In this document: positions 17,888 through 28,003 of the stretch, in pieces | Position numbering within the stretch: the stretch's first letter is position 1 | How the letters are laid out: each line of letters opens with the position of its first letter | Assembly: GCF_900232905.1 (NCBI RefSeq) | Contig: NZ_OCTQ01000001.1 | Coordinates: forward strand, 558,001 to 622,000 | DNA length: 64,000 nt | From: Miniphocaeibacter massiliensis | Lineage (GTDB): Bacteria > Bacillota > Clostridia > Tissierellales > Peptoniphilaceae | Direction of reading: 5' to 3' | Made by a program: the position numbers and the translations under genes | Notes under the pieces: model-generated | The model's input: the letters and a program-made list of their open reading frames with translations, nothing else | Told to the model about the DNA's origin: nothing | Databases searched by the model: none

Positions 17888-18584
17888 CGCCCTTACCTAA
17901 CTTATAACCTATTCCCCAAACAGTAACAATATGCTTAGGAGAACGTGGATTATCCTCAATCTTTGTTCTAAGCCTACTAATATGAACGTTCAAAGCATTT
18001 TCATCATCTAAATAATCATCTTCCCAAATACTAGAATAAACTTGCTCCTTAGTATAAACCCTAGAAGGATTTTCCATAAAAAGCCTTAAAATAGCAAACT
18101 CCTTAGCAGTTAAATCAAGAGTAACATTACCCTTTAAAACAGAATAGTCCTCTAAATTCATAACCAAATCACCGTGACTTAACAAACTAGAACTAGACAC
18201 TTCTTCTTTTAAACTACCAGAATACACGTTACTTCTTCTTAAAGTAGCCTTAATACGAGCCAAAACTTGAGAAATAGAAAAAGGCTTTGTAACATAATCG
18301 TCAGCACCAAGACCAAGCCCTAACACAACATCAGAATCACTGTCCTTTGCAGACATAATAATAACAGGAGCGTGACTCTGTTTTCTAATCTCCTTTAAAA
18401 CGTCCAGCCCAGAAACCTTTGGAATCATTAAATCTAACAAAACAATGTCATAACTATTACTATTAAAAAGCTTAATAGCACTTTCACCATCAAAAGCACA
18501 ACTAACCTTGAAATTTTCAGAAACTAAAAAAGACTCAACCATCTCACTAATCTCTTTGTCGTCCTCAACAAGTAAAATATTCAT
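17880..18584 (-). CDS. OmpR/PhoB-family response regulator
   Basis: The 234-residue protein has a receiver domain with acidic pair EDD (7-9), phospho-acceptor Asp in IVLLDLMIP (about 52), MSAK (about 78) and switch Lys in VTKPF (about 101). A winged-helix DNA-binding domain (about 135-230) with LTAKEFAILRLFMENPSRV, and DDENALNVHISRLRTKIE as recognition helix, follows. It is partner of the overlapping kinase. An AAGGAG ribosome binding site precedes the ATG. It probably controls the ABC genes. A role at the phased repeats elsewhere in the window is possible but unproven. Confidence 0.94.
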   Translation of the reverse strand: MNILLVEDDKEISEMVESFLVSENFKVSCAFDGESAIKLFNSNSYDIVLLDLMIPKVSGLDVLKEIRKQSHAPVIIMSAKDSDSDVVLGLGLGADDYVTKPFSISQVLARIKATLRRSNVYSGSLKEEVSSSSLLSHGDLVMNLEDYSVLKGNVTLDLTAKEFAILRLFMENPSRVYTKEQVYSSIWEDDYLDDENALNVHISRLRTKIEDNPRSPKHIVTVWGIGYKLGKGDE

Positions 18585-18698
18585 AAAAACTCCTTAACTT
18601 ACTTAATATATCTATAATCCTACCATAAAAAACAAAATATTTACTTAGCATATTAATTATAGTAAAATAAAACATAATCTAAAATAAGGAAAATAAAT

Positions 18699-18902
18699 AT
18701 GAAAGAAAAAATGATGTTCTTTATAGAAGTTGGTGCACTTGTCATAGGTCTATACCTAATAGTTTGCATAGTAATTTCATTAGTAAAGGTAATACATAGA
18801 AAAATAAAAGGAAAAAATACAAAAGGTGTAGTAAAAGAAACATTCTTGGCTGTATTTTTAGAAGTTATTCTAGAAATGATAAACCCATTTAATTGGATAT
18901 AA
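18699..18902 (+). CDS. Small membrane protein (67 aa)
   Basis: The N-terminal hydrophobic span (about residues 8-30) is followed by a Lys-rich loop and an amphipathic or second short hydrophobic segment ending in NPFNWI. AAGGAA sits upstream of the ATG. I do not recognise the family. It lies divergently from the response regulator gene and convergent with the KAP-like gene. It could be an accessory small protein, but there is no evidence for a link. Confidence 0.55.
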   Translation: MKEKMMFFIEVGALVIGLYLIVCIVISLVKVIHRKIKGKNTKGVVKETFLAVFLEVILEMINPFNWI

Positions 18903-18950
18903 AAACAGCTAGTCCATTTAAGACTAACTATTTTTTATTTAAATATATTT

Positions 18951-21776
18951 CTAAATTTGTCTTTCAATCTGTTCTCTATATTGTTTTCTGACTTCTCGTA
19001 AAGAAGTAGTATTCTCATTAAAATTAACATATTTTTTGTCTTTTTCTTCTTCAATTTGTTCATTATATTTAGTAATAAATGAACTAAGAGCTTCTGTATA
19101 TTCCTTTATAATATCGTTATTAATTTTAATAGTTCTATAAATAGTTTTTTCAATAAAAGTATTTACCCCTTCACTTATATTATTATTTTTCATACTACTT
19201 ATCCTGTTAATTCCTATACTATTAAACCTTCTATTGTTAAGTATAATATAGTTTGTTATATTATTGTCTCTACTACTTTTTCCTTTATCATATATACTAT
19301 CTAACTTTTCTTCAAATTTTTCTTTATCTACAGATAATACTATATTACAAATATCACTTCCTAACTCTTCTAAGTGAAAATTATAATTTGATATCAAAGA
19401 TACCACATCAAACATATCTTCAGATCTCATTCTATCTATATCTTCTACCATTAAAACAATATTTCCTGAAACCATTAATTCTGTTGTTAATTCTAAATAA
19501 AAATCTATATAATTATTTGAAGATTTATGAACAATTTTAATTATTTCTGGTATATAATTTATAATTACTACCATTAAGATAATTAATGCTGTATATTTTA
19601 CAACATAATAATTTAAAATTATATCTTTAACTTCATCGAGAATAGTTAATTTATTTAATTTTTCAAGCATAGAGCTTCCGGAAATGATTACAGCAGCAAG
19701 AACAGAAAAAGCATATAATAATATTATAGGATAACTAAATGCCTTCCTTATAATTTTAAAAAAATAATTTATTTTATTTCCAAACCCAATTTCAATATAA
19801 GATTTTTTTACATTTGAAAAAATCTTATATACCTTATCAATGTCTATTGGTTCCTCATAAAAAGATATACGTGCAGTATTTTTCTTTAACTCTGACATAG
19901 CATTTACAATAGCCAATGTTTTTCCAGTTCCAAATTTTTGATCTATTAATAAAGTATTTCGTTGATCTGTTTTATCGTCTTTCTCTATAATAATTCCATT
20001 TGTACTTACTTTTGATTTATTATTATACTTATATAAAACTTCTATTATTCCCTTAAAAATATCACTTAATATATTATATTCTTCCTTAGATATTTTTTTA
20101 TTTATACACTTCTTTAAATCTCTAATATCATTTATAACAGATAGCTTATTCGATTTTCTAAAACTTCTTTCTGTTTTTGTGTATTCACATTCAGTTATAT
20201 TAACTTCATCTTCTACTTTTACATATTTGTACTCTGTTTTTATAGATTCCATTTCCTTATCTGAACAATCATTATCACTTTTAACTATTTTTTCTATTTT
20301 TCCTATTATATTCTCTAATTTTTTCAAATATTCATCATCAATTTTTTTGGATTTTTCTATTTCTTTAATTGTATTTTTTATTTTTATTTTAATATTTGAT
20401 ATGGATGCATAATTACTATATAAAATAGCTGTTGGAATTTCTAATATTATCTCGTCTTTTTTTTCAATATTGTTTAAATCATACTTTGTTATTTTCGACT
20501 TAATTTCTTTTCTTTTTATATTAACTAATTTAAATGAACTACTTTCAATTATACAATCTCCATACCTATATCTTATTTTGATATCTAAAACATACCTTAA
20601 ATACTTTTTTTCATCTTTTTTCATAGTAAATTTAACTCTTAAATATTTATTGTTAAAATTTTTGTCAATAGGCAAACTTATATAAAATCCATTTTTATCA
20701 ATTCCTCTACCTTTTAATGAATAATAAGGTGTTCTAATAGAATATAGTTCTCCATTAATATCTGATAAATCCACATAGTAAATTCTACTATCAGAAATAA
20801 ACTTTTTTATATTTTTAAAATCATTCTTTTTTATTCTTGGAAATACAATTGTAGAATCCAAAATATGACTATAATTGTTTGCATATACTTGTATAAGTTT
20901 TTTCCCATATATCCTATCTTGAAAATAATTTTTTTTAAAGTTAAATTTCCAAGATAAAAATACTAATAAAACAAAATTTAAAATGTGTAGTAACAAAAAT
21001 ACTATAATATTAAATCTATCTAAATTAAATGTAGTAATAATATATATTACAATAGATATTATTAGGTATATTATTATTGTATATTTAGATAGTATAATAT
21101 CTTGAACATGTATATCAAAAAAACTAATTTTATACTTTAGTTTATTATTTACAAAAAATATACCTATATAAATAATCGAAGAAATAAAATTTATAAATAT
21201 AAATATCGATGCTAGTGCTGATATATCTCCAGAATCTATAAGCTTTTCTAATCTTGGTAAGATATCCATTGTAACCATAATTATTGGTATGATTATAAGT
21301 AACATGAAATGAAGAATAATTATAATTATAATTTCTATATTTTCATGCCATACATATGATTTTATAAAAGCTTTCTCTGTTTTTTTTACTTTCTTGATAA
21401 TTTTAAAAATTGTTAAACTTGCTATTATCATAGCACAAACTATATGCCATGGTTTAGGTGAGTAGTCCATTTTAACAATGTTAAAATTATCATAAAGTTT
21501 AACAGTTGAGTCTATCAATTTAAATGAATTACTTCCAAAATTTTTATCTAATAATCTCATAAATACTTTATCTAATACAACTAAAAATGGTATCAAAATT
21601 AATACTAATATACTCAATACACCTGGAATTAAAAAAATAATTTCTAATATATCTACCTTATTATCCTGTAATTTTTCTTCCTTTTTAATCTTATCAACTT
21701 GTCTAATTATGATATCTATTTTCTCATTTAATTTTTTACTATAACTCAGGCTACTTTTATCATTATTATTTTCCAT
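18951..21776 (-). CDS. KAP-like membrane P-loop NTPase
   Basis: The about 941-residue protein is large. Its N-terminal third has about six membrane spans, followed by a beta-rich region with charged coiled stretches. The NTPase part has Walker A DQKFGTGKT (about residue 614), two predicted spans (about 685 and 732) and Walker B VLMVEDIDRM (about 775). Membrane helices inserted between Walker A and B define the KAP family, some members of which exclude phage. A longer ATG at 21791 is rejected, because GGAGGA lies between it and ATG 21776. It is a lone gene with very Ile/Asn/Lys-rich composition. The defence role is inference. Confidence 0.72.
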   Translation of the reverse strand: MENNNDKSSLSYSKKLNEKIDIIIRQVDKIKKEEKLQDNKVDILEIIFLIPGVLSILVLILIPFLVVLDKVFMRLLDKNFGSNSFKLIDSTVKLYDNFNIVKMDYSPKPWHIVCAMIIASLTIFKIIKKVKKTEKAFIKSYVWHENIEIIIIIILHFMLLIIIPIIMVTMDILPRLEKLIDSGDISALASIFIFINFISSIIYIGIFFVNNKLKYKISFFDIHVQDIILSKYTIIIYLIISIVIYIITTFNLDRFNIIVFLLLHILNFVLLVFLSWKFNFKKNYFQDRIYGKKLIQVYANNYSHILDSTIVFPRIKKNDFKNIKKFISDSRIYYVDLSDINGELYSIRTPYYSLKGRGIDKNGFYISLPIDKNFNNKYLRVKFTMKKDEKKYLRYVLDIKIRYRYGDCIIESSSFKLVNIKRKEIKSKITKYDLNNIEKKDEIILEIPTAILYSNYASISNIKIKIKNTIKEIEKSKKIDDEYLKKLENIIGKIEKIVKSDNDCSDKEMESIKTEYKYVKVEDEVNITECEYTKTERSFRKSNKLSVINDIRDLKKCINKKISKEEYNILSDIFKGIIEVLYKYNNKSKVSTNGIIIEKDDKTDQRNTLLIDQKFGTGKTLAIVNAMSELKKNTARISFYEEPIDIDKVYKIFSNVKKSYIEIGFGNKINYFFKIIRKAFSYPIILLYAFSVLAAVIISGSSMLEKLNKLTILDEVKDIILNYYVVKYTALIILMVVIINYIPEIIKIVHKSSNNYIDFYLELTTELMVSGNIVLMVEDIDRMRSEDMFDVVSLISNYNFHLEELGSDICNIVLSVDKEKFEEKLDSIYDKGKSSRDNNITNYIILNNRRFNSIGINRISSMKNNNISEGVNTFIEKTIYRTIKINNDIIKEYTEALSSFITKYNEQIEEEKDKKYVNFNENTTSLREVRKQYREQIERQI

Positions 21777-21865
21777 ACATTCTTCCTCCATTTAATTCTT
21801 CTTTGAATCAGTAAAACTTTTCTATATATTTTATATCATACTATAATATATTTTTTATCTCAATA

Positions 21866-21893
21866 TAAAAAACAGCCAATTGGCTGTTTTCTC
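21866..21893 (-). terminator. Intrinsic terminator after the DUF3795 gene
   Basis: A perfect 9-bp stem, AAAACAGCC/GGCTGTTTT (21869-21877, 21882-21890), with AATT loop precedes a T-rich stretch in the minus-strand direction. Confidence 0.85.
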
Positions 21894-21918
21894 TAATCTT
21901 TTATAGTCTTATTATTTT

Positions 21919-22304
21919 CTAAAACTCCACACCACAATCACTACACTTTTTATGGTGCACATCTATAACCCCACCACATTCTTTACAAGTATAAATTTCT
22001 ACTTGTTCTTCTAAAAACTTCTTCGTATTTTCTTTAGCTTTCTTACTATTTTCAATTATATCTATATTATAATCTTCTAAGTATCTTTTATTTAAACTCT
22101 TAATTTTACTACACGGAAATTTATCACATTCAAAACAGTAGTTAAGTCCTTTTTCAACTGCACATTTTTTCTTTAAACAATTTGCACAACTTTTTCTTGT
22201 ATGCTCTTCCTTTGGCGCTCTACACCCTGGACAAGGTTTCTTCTTATTTAAATAAGCACTACAAATTATGCAATTACTCCACAAATAGCAATGCTGTTTT
22301 CACT
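21919..22304 (-). pseudogene. DUF3795-type cysteine-rich protein, probable N-terminal frameshift
   Basis: The long open frame (TTG at 22284 to 21919) encodes CIICSAYLNKKKPCPGCR and further Cys motifs (CANC, CFEC, CKECGG, CSDCG), as in DUF3795 zinc-ribbon-like proteins. The missing start of the family, ENSIAICGVI, is present just upstream in another frame (from about 22304), and no ATG with a ribosome binding site serves either frame. I infer an indel near 22270-22280 plus a lost start. It may be part of an operon with the upstream hydrolase gene, 48 nt away. Confidence 0.55.
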
Positions 22305-22331
22305 TAAAACTTTAGTCCTCTTTATAAAATC

Positions 22332-23201
22332 CTACTTCCAAAGAAAGTCTCCAACTCTCTTATCAACTTCTTCATTTTCGTGTAAACGACTATGCTGAGC
22401 ATCAGCACCATAATATTCTTGGTGTTCAACTTCAATTCCATTTGAATAAAATAAATTTACTATACTTAAAGCGTCAGCCATAGGTACAGCTTCATCCCCT
22501 AAAGAACCATCTTCAACGTCTCCAGCTATAACTAAAACTTTCATATTTTTAGGAACATTTCCTATTCCTTTTTCATAGTCATTGTATCTTTCACTTTTTA
22601 TAGTAGGACCATTTTCTATAACAGAATCTAAAGTTTCTCCTTTGCTTAACTCAACAAAATTATTAAAAGGAGTAGCAATTGGAACAAATTTCTCAACAAC
22701 TGGTAAATCTTCATTTCCATAAAGAGTAAAATACCTAAATATACTTGCCCCTCCCATAGAATGAGCAACTAAATTCATCTTTTCAACACTGTACTTTTCT
22801 TTAAGATATTCCAAACAATTCTTTATCCACTTAGCTTGACTCCACTCGTCACCTTGATTATTTTCAAAAATCATTTGAATAGATGGATTATTGGCTTCAC
22901 CTGAAAGTTCACCTTCAGAAGAAACTTCACCTTCAGAACTTACAGTTAATATAAGTTCTTTTTCTGTATAATCTTTTTTTTCCAATCTTTTAATCATTTG
23001 ACCAAATGAATTTTTTGTACCCTTATAACCATGAACAAATAGCGTTGGCACATTTGTCTTTTCATATATATTTGGAATTGTAGAACTTTCAGATAATTTA
23101 GATGTTTTTTTTTCTGAACAAGATGTACAAACAAGACTAAATATAAAAATAAATAAAAAACATATTTTTACTCGTTCACTTTTTAACAAATTCATATACA
23201 A
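22332..23201 (-). CDS. DUF915-type alpha/beta-hydrolase lipoprotein
   Basis: The 289-residue protein has a signal peptide with lipobox VCTSC (Cys about 28). The hydrolase fold has oxyanion segment LFVHGYKGT, nucleophile elbow VAHSMGGAS (Ser about 149), acid in DGSLGDEAV and His in AQHSRLHEN. This matches DUF915 cell-surface hydrolases; the substrate may be an ester or lipid. A tandem micro-repeat SSEGEVSSEGELSGE sits at about 90-104. The Met3 codon is an alternative start. Confidence 0.87.
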   Translation of the reverse strand: MYMNLLKSERVKICFLFIFIFSLVCTSCSEKKTSKLSESSTIPNIYEKTNVPTLFVHGYKGTKNSFGQMIKRLEKKDYTEKELILTVSSEGEVSSEGELSGEANNPSIQMIFENNQGDEWSQAKWIKNCLEYLKEKYSVEKMNLVAHSMGGASIFRYFTLYGNEDLPVVEKFVPIATPFNNFVELSKGETLDSVIENGPTIKSERYNDYEKGIGNVPKNMKVLVIAGDVEDGSLGDEAVPMADALSIVNLFYSNGIEVEHQEYYGADAQHSRLHENEEVDKRVGDFLWK

Positions 23202-23418
23202 TCATTTCCTTTTCAAATTTACATAATATAAATATTCTACTATATCTGTAATAAAACAAAAACATAACTTATATATTATAATAATTCAGGAAAACACTAT
23301 ATTTATAAATATCTTTAAAAAGGATTTTAAATTTTAACTATAATAGCAAATTGCCATATTTAAATAATCTTAATTAAAATGTGGTGATTTTTAACTATTA
23401 ATAATATTATTTAAAATT

Positions 23419-23763
23419 TTAAAAATTATTAATATAAAAATCACAGTTAATAATCTCACAATACTCTCTGTCAACACATTTATTAGAATAATCAAAAAAC
23501 TTCAAATGAATATCATCTTTGCTATTTCCTGCAATCATATTGGCATATTCAGTGTCATCAGAAGCCATAAATAGATAAATAAACATATTTCCATCTTCTA
23601 CATTTAAAAAGTAAGATTCTAAATATGTATTTTCAGCTTCCAATGTCAATTGAGCTTCTTCTTTATTATCTACAATAAACTGTATCCATTTCCTAGCTAA
23701 ATCTTCCTTACCTTCTTTTATTTTCATTTTATAAAGTTTTACGTCTAAATTTTTCATTGACAT
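23419..23763 (-). CDS. DUF6176-like small protein
   Basis: The 114-residue soluble protein has the pattern KIKEGKEDLARKWIQFI near the start, YLESYFLNVEDGNMFIYLFM in the centre and a C-terminal KCVDREYCEII. It resembles DUF6176, a compact ferredoxin-like alpha/beta fold of unknown role. It is single, without clear operon partners. The preceding 217 nt (23202-23418) hold nothing I can identify. Confidence 0.65.
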   Translation of the reverse strand: MSMKNLDVKLYKMKIKEGKEDLARKWIQFIVDNKEEAQLTLEAENTYLESYFLNVEDGNMFIYLFMASDDTEYANMIAGNSKDDIHLKFFDYSNKCVDREYCEIINCDFYINNF

Positions 23764-23827
23764 CTTATTAAGTTAAACATAAGAAATAATACCAGACAAT
23801 ATATAGCCTATAAATTTATATATAGAA

Positions 23828-25073
23828 CTATTTAAATTTTCTATGTAATACAATTCCAGCTAAAATAAATCCAAAAACAGCAATTCCATATATAGCGTGT
23901 TTACCAATACTAAATAAAATTATAAAACATAGAAAAAAAGAAATAATAGAAAGAACCTTCTTAACACCGCTTAGTAGCTTTATACCTGCTAACATAACAA
24001 ACAAATAAATTAAAATAAAAACTCCATTTGCATAGTTAATTAATTCAGATAAGTCAATCTTAAATTTAAACCTTAAAGTAACAGTAACAAGTACAGCTAA
24101 AAAAGAAACTATTAAACTGTAAATAGGAACATTTCCTTTAATAACCTTTGAAAATTTATTACCTTTATTTAAAGCCATTAATAACCTAGAACTACTTAAA
24201 ATATACAAATTACTAGCTAAAATACAAGTTATAAAACCTAAAATTCCAATAACAAACTTTCCTATACCACCATAAAAAATACTTAACAAGTACACTAAAG
24301 AATTGTCATTAATACTAGAATTTCCATAAGCATTAAATAAAAATACAATAATTCCAACAGATAAATACAAAAAACCTACGATAATAACACTAAAAATAAT
24401 AGTTCTAGGAAAATCTCTTTTAACATCCTTAAACTCCCCTGCCAAATGAGAAACCGCTTCAATACCAACAAAACACCAAAAAGTCATAGCCAAAGCAGAA
24501 AAAACACTGGACAAACTATAATCAGATAGCTTTAAACTACTTATATTTACAGGATCAGCCTTATCTAAATTAATAATACCTACAACAATAATACCTAAGA
24601 AAATAATTAGACAAACAACAGATAAAGCTCCCTGAATTTTAGAAGAAACCTCCATTCCTAAAACATTAATAATAAACATTAGAAAAATTGAAACAATAGA
24701 AATTAAAAAACCATAATCTTCCATACCAATAGCAGACGCAAAATAACTAGCACCAGTAATAATAACAACAGGTGGACCAATAGGAATAACAGACAAATAT
24801 AAAAAAAGAAATTGCCTTTCCAATCCCCTTGCCAAAAGCAGACTCTACAAAAAATGCAGCTCCACTAGCATTAGGATACTTTGCACCTAAATCTCCAAAA
24901 GTGATAGCAATTGGAATCATTAAAATAATAATTAGAATCCAACAAAAAATAGATAAAATTCCAACCTCTGATGCAATCATTGCAGGAACAATAAAAATCC
25001 CAGAACCTAGTAAAGTAGAAACTAAAATTCCAATACCTTGCCTCATAGATAAAGTAGCCTTCAAGTTTTCCAT
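23828..25073 (-). pseudogene. APC-superfamily amino acid transporter, frameshifted at an A7 tract
   Basis: ATG 25073, preceded by GGAGGGG, starts MENLKATLSMRQGIG, a YjeH-type amino acid permease start with LLGSGIFIVPA. The frame runs on to SYWSTCCYYYWC and stops. A second frame, overlapping from 24835, carries LYLSVIPIGPPVVIITGASYF and all later spans (about 330 aa). Removing one base from the run at 24801-24807 fuses them into one about 414-residue, 12-span protein. Known relatives export or import neutral amino acids. This is either a true frameshift or a homopolymer error. Confidence 0.8.
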
Positions 25074-25240
25074 GTACCCCTCCTATTTTCTAACCTCTTT
25101 AAATTAAAATTAAGACCTACTATATCATAATAAAAATATTTATTCAATTTTTTATATTAATATATTTATATAAATTAAGAAATAACTATATTCCTGCAAT
25201 TAAACGTTAAATAATTATCCATTTTGATAAAACAAACTTA

Positions 25241-25756
25241 CTATTTCATTTTCTCATAAATTAACCCTGCAAATTGTCCATATTTTTTTACTTCCATCAG
25301 CTTAAATCTTTTTTGTACTTCAAGTTTTTCAAATAGTAGTATTCCTCCACCTATTATTACAGGTGCTATTTGTATATACATTCTATCTATTAAATCTTCT
25401 TTTATTAAAGAACTTACTATTTTACTTCCTCCAACTACCCAAACATTTTTATCTTTTTCTATACCTTTTACAAATTCATTAACATTTTCTGAAACTGTAA
25501 TTACACCTTCTTCTTTAATATCTTTTCGACTTGTAAATACATAGTTTATTGTACTAGGGTAAACTTTATCAAATAGGGCTATTTTATTAACTTCATTAAA
25601 TGTATTTCTTCCCATAATAGTTATATCTATATTTTTATAAAAATTTTCATAATCTGTTTCTTCAGAATCACCAGAGTCGTATAGCCAACTTAAATCATGG
25701 TTTTCTCCTGATAAATAACCGTCTAAACTAATACAACCGTAAAAGATTACACTCAT
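25241..25756 (-). CDS. RibD_C/dihydrofolate-reductase-fold protein
   Basis: The about 171-residue protein has the DHFR-like fold of the RibD C-terminal family. Features are SLDGYLSG near the start, ITIMGRNTF (about 53), the nucleotide loop VWVVGGSKIV (about 118) and PVIIGGG (about 145). It is probably an NAD(P)H-dependent reductase of unknown substrate. An in-frame GTG at 25780 is less likely than ATG 25756, because AAAGGAGAG sits 5-6 nt before the latter. It is a single gene. Confidence 0.82.
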   Translation of the reverse strand: MSVIFYGCISLDGYLSGENHDLSWLYDSGDSEETDYENFYKNIDITIMGRNTFNEVNKIALFDKVYPSTINYVFTSRKDIKEEGVITVSENVNEFVKGIEKDKNVWVVGGSKIVSSLIKEDLIDRMYIQIAPVIIGGGILLFEKLEVQKRFKLMEVKKYGQFAGLIYEKMK

Positions 25757-25913
25757 ATTCTCTCCTTTTTCATATGTCACCTTATTTCTATATTACTCAT
25801 ATTTATATGTATCTTTATTAACTTTTTCTACCTTAAGCAAAATTCTTGCTTTAATAATTTATTTATTTTTACTTATTGATAAAATTATTTACATTCTGTA
25901 ATTAATTTGAAAT

Positions 25914-25943
25914 ATAAAAAGCACTATTTCAAGTGCTTTTTAT
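25914..25943 (-). terminator. Intrinsic terminator after the M20 peptidase gene
   Basis: AAAAAGCACT (25916-25925) pairs with AGTGCTTTTT (25932-25941) across a 6-nt loop just past the minus-strand stop. Confidence 0.9.
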
Positions 25944-25947
25944 ATTT

Positions 25948-27096
25948 CTATGATAAATATCTTTTTGCTATTTTTTTATATGCCTCTATTATATCTAAAT
26001 AGTTGTCTATTTCTACATACTCATCAACTTTATGTGCCAACATAGGCTCTCCTGGACCAAACACAGCAAAGTCAAATTTATTTTTTGATTTTGTAAATTC
26101 AGCTGCATCTGTAGTTCCAGATATTCCTATTACTGACAATTTTTCTTTATTATTTTCTAGCCATGTATCTTGAATTATGTTTATAATTTCTGAATCCTTA
26201 TAAGTTTCCACTGGAATTTTGTTAAAATCTATAGTTAATTCAAGCTTACAATCTTTTTCTTCATTTAGATTTTTAATTATTTCTGCAATTAAGTTTATTG
26301 CTTTATCATTATCAAATTCTGGTATAGTTCTAATATTACCTTGAAGTTCTGCTTCAGAAGGTATAGTATTAACTTGGTTTCCTCCTCTAATAACTGTTAC
26401 ATTATGAATAGTTCTTCCAAGTTCTTCGTTATTGTATTTTTCTGCAATTTTATTCATTTCTTTATTTACTATATTTATAAATTCACTTATATAGTTTATT
26501 GCATTAATTCCTTGAGCTGGTGCTGAACTATGAGCTTCCTTTCCTGTAGATTTAACTCTATAATTTATTGAACCTTTGTGTGTATAAACTATGCTAGTAC
26601 CAGCTGGTTCACCTATTATTAAAGCACTTAAATCATCAGCATATCCCTTTTCTGTTAATTGCTCTGATCCTAACTCTCCTATTTCTTCGCCTACTGTTGC
26701 AAGTAGTCTAATTTTACCATTTAATTTAACATCTTCATCTTTTAACTCTATCATTGAAATTATCATTGCTGTTAATCCACTTTTCATATCTGTTGAACCA
26801 CGACCATATAATTTCCCATCATTTATATGTGCTTCAAAAGGTGGGTATTTCCAGTCAGCTTCGTCTCCTACGTCTACTACATCCATATGTCCAGTAAATC
26901 CTAAAACTTTTCCGTTATCTTCACCAATTTCTGCTACTAAACTACTTCTACCTTCGGAGTATTCTATTAGCTCTGACTTTATACCATGTTCATTAAGTAA
27001 TTTTTTTATATACTCTGCTACTTCTAACTCATTTCCATTTACAGATTTTATTTTTACAATATCTTGTAAAACTTTTATTTTCTCTTCTTTATTCAT
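25948..27096 (-). CDS. M20-family (ArgE/DapE-like) metallohydrolase
   Basis: The 382-residue protein has zinc-site motifs GHMDVVDVGD (about 66-75), YGRGSTDMKSG (about 92), catalytic GEEIGELGS (about 130) and a C-terminal His in MLAHKVDE (about 350). A lid domain with HSSAPAQG lies between. The family hydrolyses N-acyl amino acids or dipeptides, yielding free amino acids. Cytoplasmic. It follows the methyltransferase gene after 47 nt, so the pair may form an operon. Confidence 0.9.
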   Translation of the reverse strand: MNKEEKIKVLQDIVKIKSVNGNELEVAEYIKKLLNEHGIKSELIEYSEGRSSLVAEIGEDNGKVLGFTGHMDVVDVGDEADWKYPPFEAHINDGKLYGRGSTDMKSGLTAMIISMIELKDEDVKLNGKIRLLATVGEEIGELGSEQLTEKGYADDLSALIIGEPAGTSIVYTHKGSINYRVKSTGKEAHSSAPAQGINAINYISEFINIVNKEMNKIAEKYNNEELGRTIHNVTVIRGGNQVNTIPSEAELQGNIRTIPEFDNDKAINLIAEIIKNLNEEKDCKLELTIDFNKIPVETYKDSEIINIIQDTWLENNKEKLSVIGISGTTDAAEFTKSKNKFDFAVFGPGEPMLAHKVDEYVEIDNYLDIIEAYKKIAKRYLS

Positions 27097-27143
27097 TACT
27101 TTTCACCTCTTAGTGTTATATCTACCCTTTTTGGTAGTCAGTT

Positions 27144-27983
27144 CTAACATTTATTTTTCCTAGCTAATAAACACATAGTTTTACTATCTTTAAAATATTT
27201 CTCTCCTGCAACATTTTTATATATTTCTATATTTGAAAACCCTGCTTTTTCTAATTCCTCTATTAGTTCTTCTATTTCAAAAGTATGTTCCCAAATATTA
27301 TAATAATCAGTCTTTTTAGAAGTACTAACTATATATTGATTTAAAAAAGTATTTTCTTTTTCATACTTATAAAATGATTCTAATAATAAATAAGGTTTGT
27401 CACTCCAAAAACCTTTATTTTCAACACTCCAATTTTTAAACTCACTTTTGTTTTTATTTTTTATTGGTGTAAAAACATCAAATAAAAATACTCCTTCTTC
27501 ATCAAGTGAATTGTAAATTTTATTAAGTATTGTTTTTCTTTCTTTTGTTGATAAAACTCCAAAATCGCAGTAAATCATAGTAATTAAATTTTTTTCTTTT
27601 GGAAATTTCCATTCCAAATAATCTGCTACAATATAATTTATATCTAAACGTTTTTCCTTTGCACTTTTTATTGCATAATTTATTGAGTTTCTAGATAAAT
27701 CTACCCCTGTTACTTTATATCCTCTTTCTTTCAATAACTCACAGTAAATTCCTGGTCCACACCCTAAATCTAAAATTTCTTTATATTTTTCTTTTGGTAA
27801 AACTTCAGATATCCAATTAACTGATTTTTTTACAAATTCAAGTTTTCTTGTTGCAGACTCTACCTCTTTGTTCAAATGTGCTTTTAGCATTTCTTTGGAT
27901 ATGTGTGAATCGTCCCAAAACTTACTTTCGCTCTTTTCATATAAACTTGGCTTTTTAGATAACTTAATTATTTTTTCTAACAT
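27144..27983 (-). CDS. Class I SAM-dependent methyltransferase
   Basis: The 279-residue protein has a SAM-binding Rossmann domain with motif I LDLGCGPGIYCE (about 90), VTGVDLSRNSI (about 112) and motif IV YCDFGVLS. An N-terminal helical extension of about 65 residues precedes it. Target substrate is unknown. AAAGGAT lies upstream of ATG. Just upstream is a terminator/antiterminator pair, so expression is probably induced by read-through, as for some antibiotic-response methyltransferases. That link is inference. Confidence 0.87.
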   Translation of the reverse strand: MLEKIIKLSKKPSLYEKSESKFWDDSHISKEMLKAHLNKEVESATRKLEFVKKSVNWISEVLPKEKYKEILDLGCGPGIYCELLKERGYKVTGVDLSRNSINYAIKSAKEKRLDINYIVADYLEWKFPKEKNLITMIYCDFGVLSTKERKTILNKIYNSLDEEGVFLFDVFTPIKNKNKSEFKNWSVENKGFWSDKPYLLLESFYKYEKENTFLNQYIVSTSKKTDYYNIWEHTFEIEELIEELEKAGFSNIEIYKNVAGEKYFKDSKTMCLLARKNKC

Positions 27984-28003
27984 TTTAATTTAATCCTTTC
28001 TAA

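Noticed and set aside
18903-18940. Terminator after the 67-aa membrane gene
   Set aside because: Only TAGTC/GACTA pairs well and mismatches follow; too weak to list, though some termination there is possible.
24829-25107. Plus-strand open frame opposite the APC transporter
   Set aside because: Antisense shadow of a membrane gene; the minus-strand frame has a clear start signal and family match.
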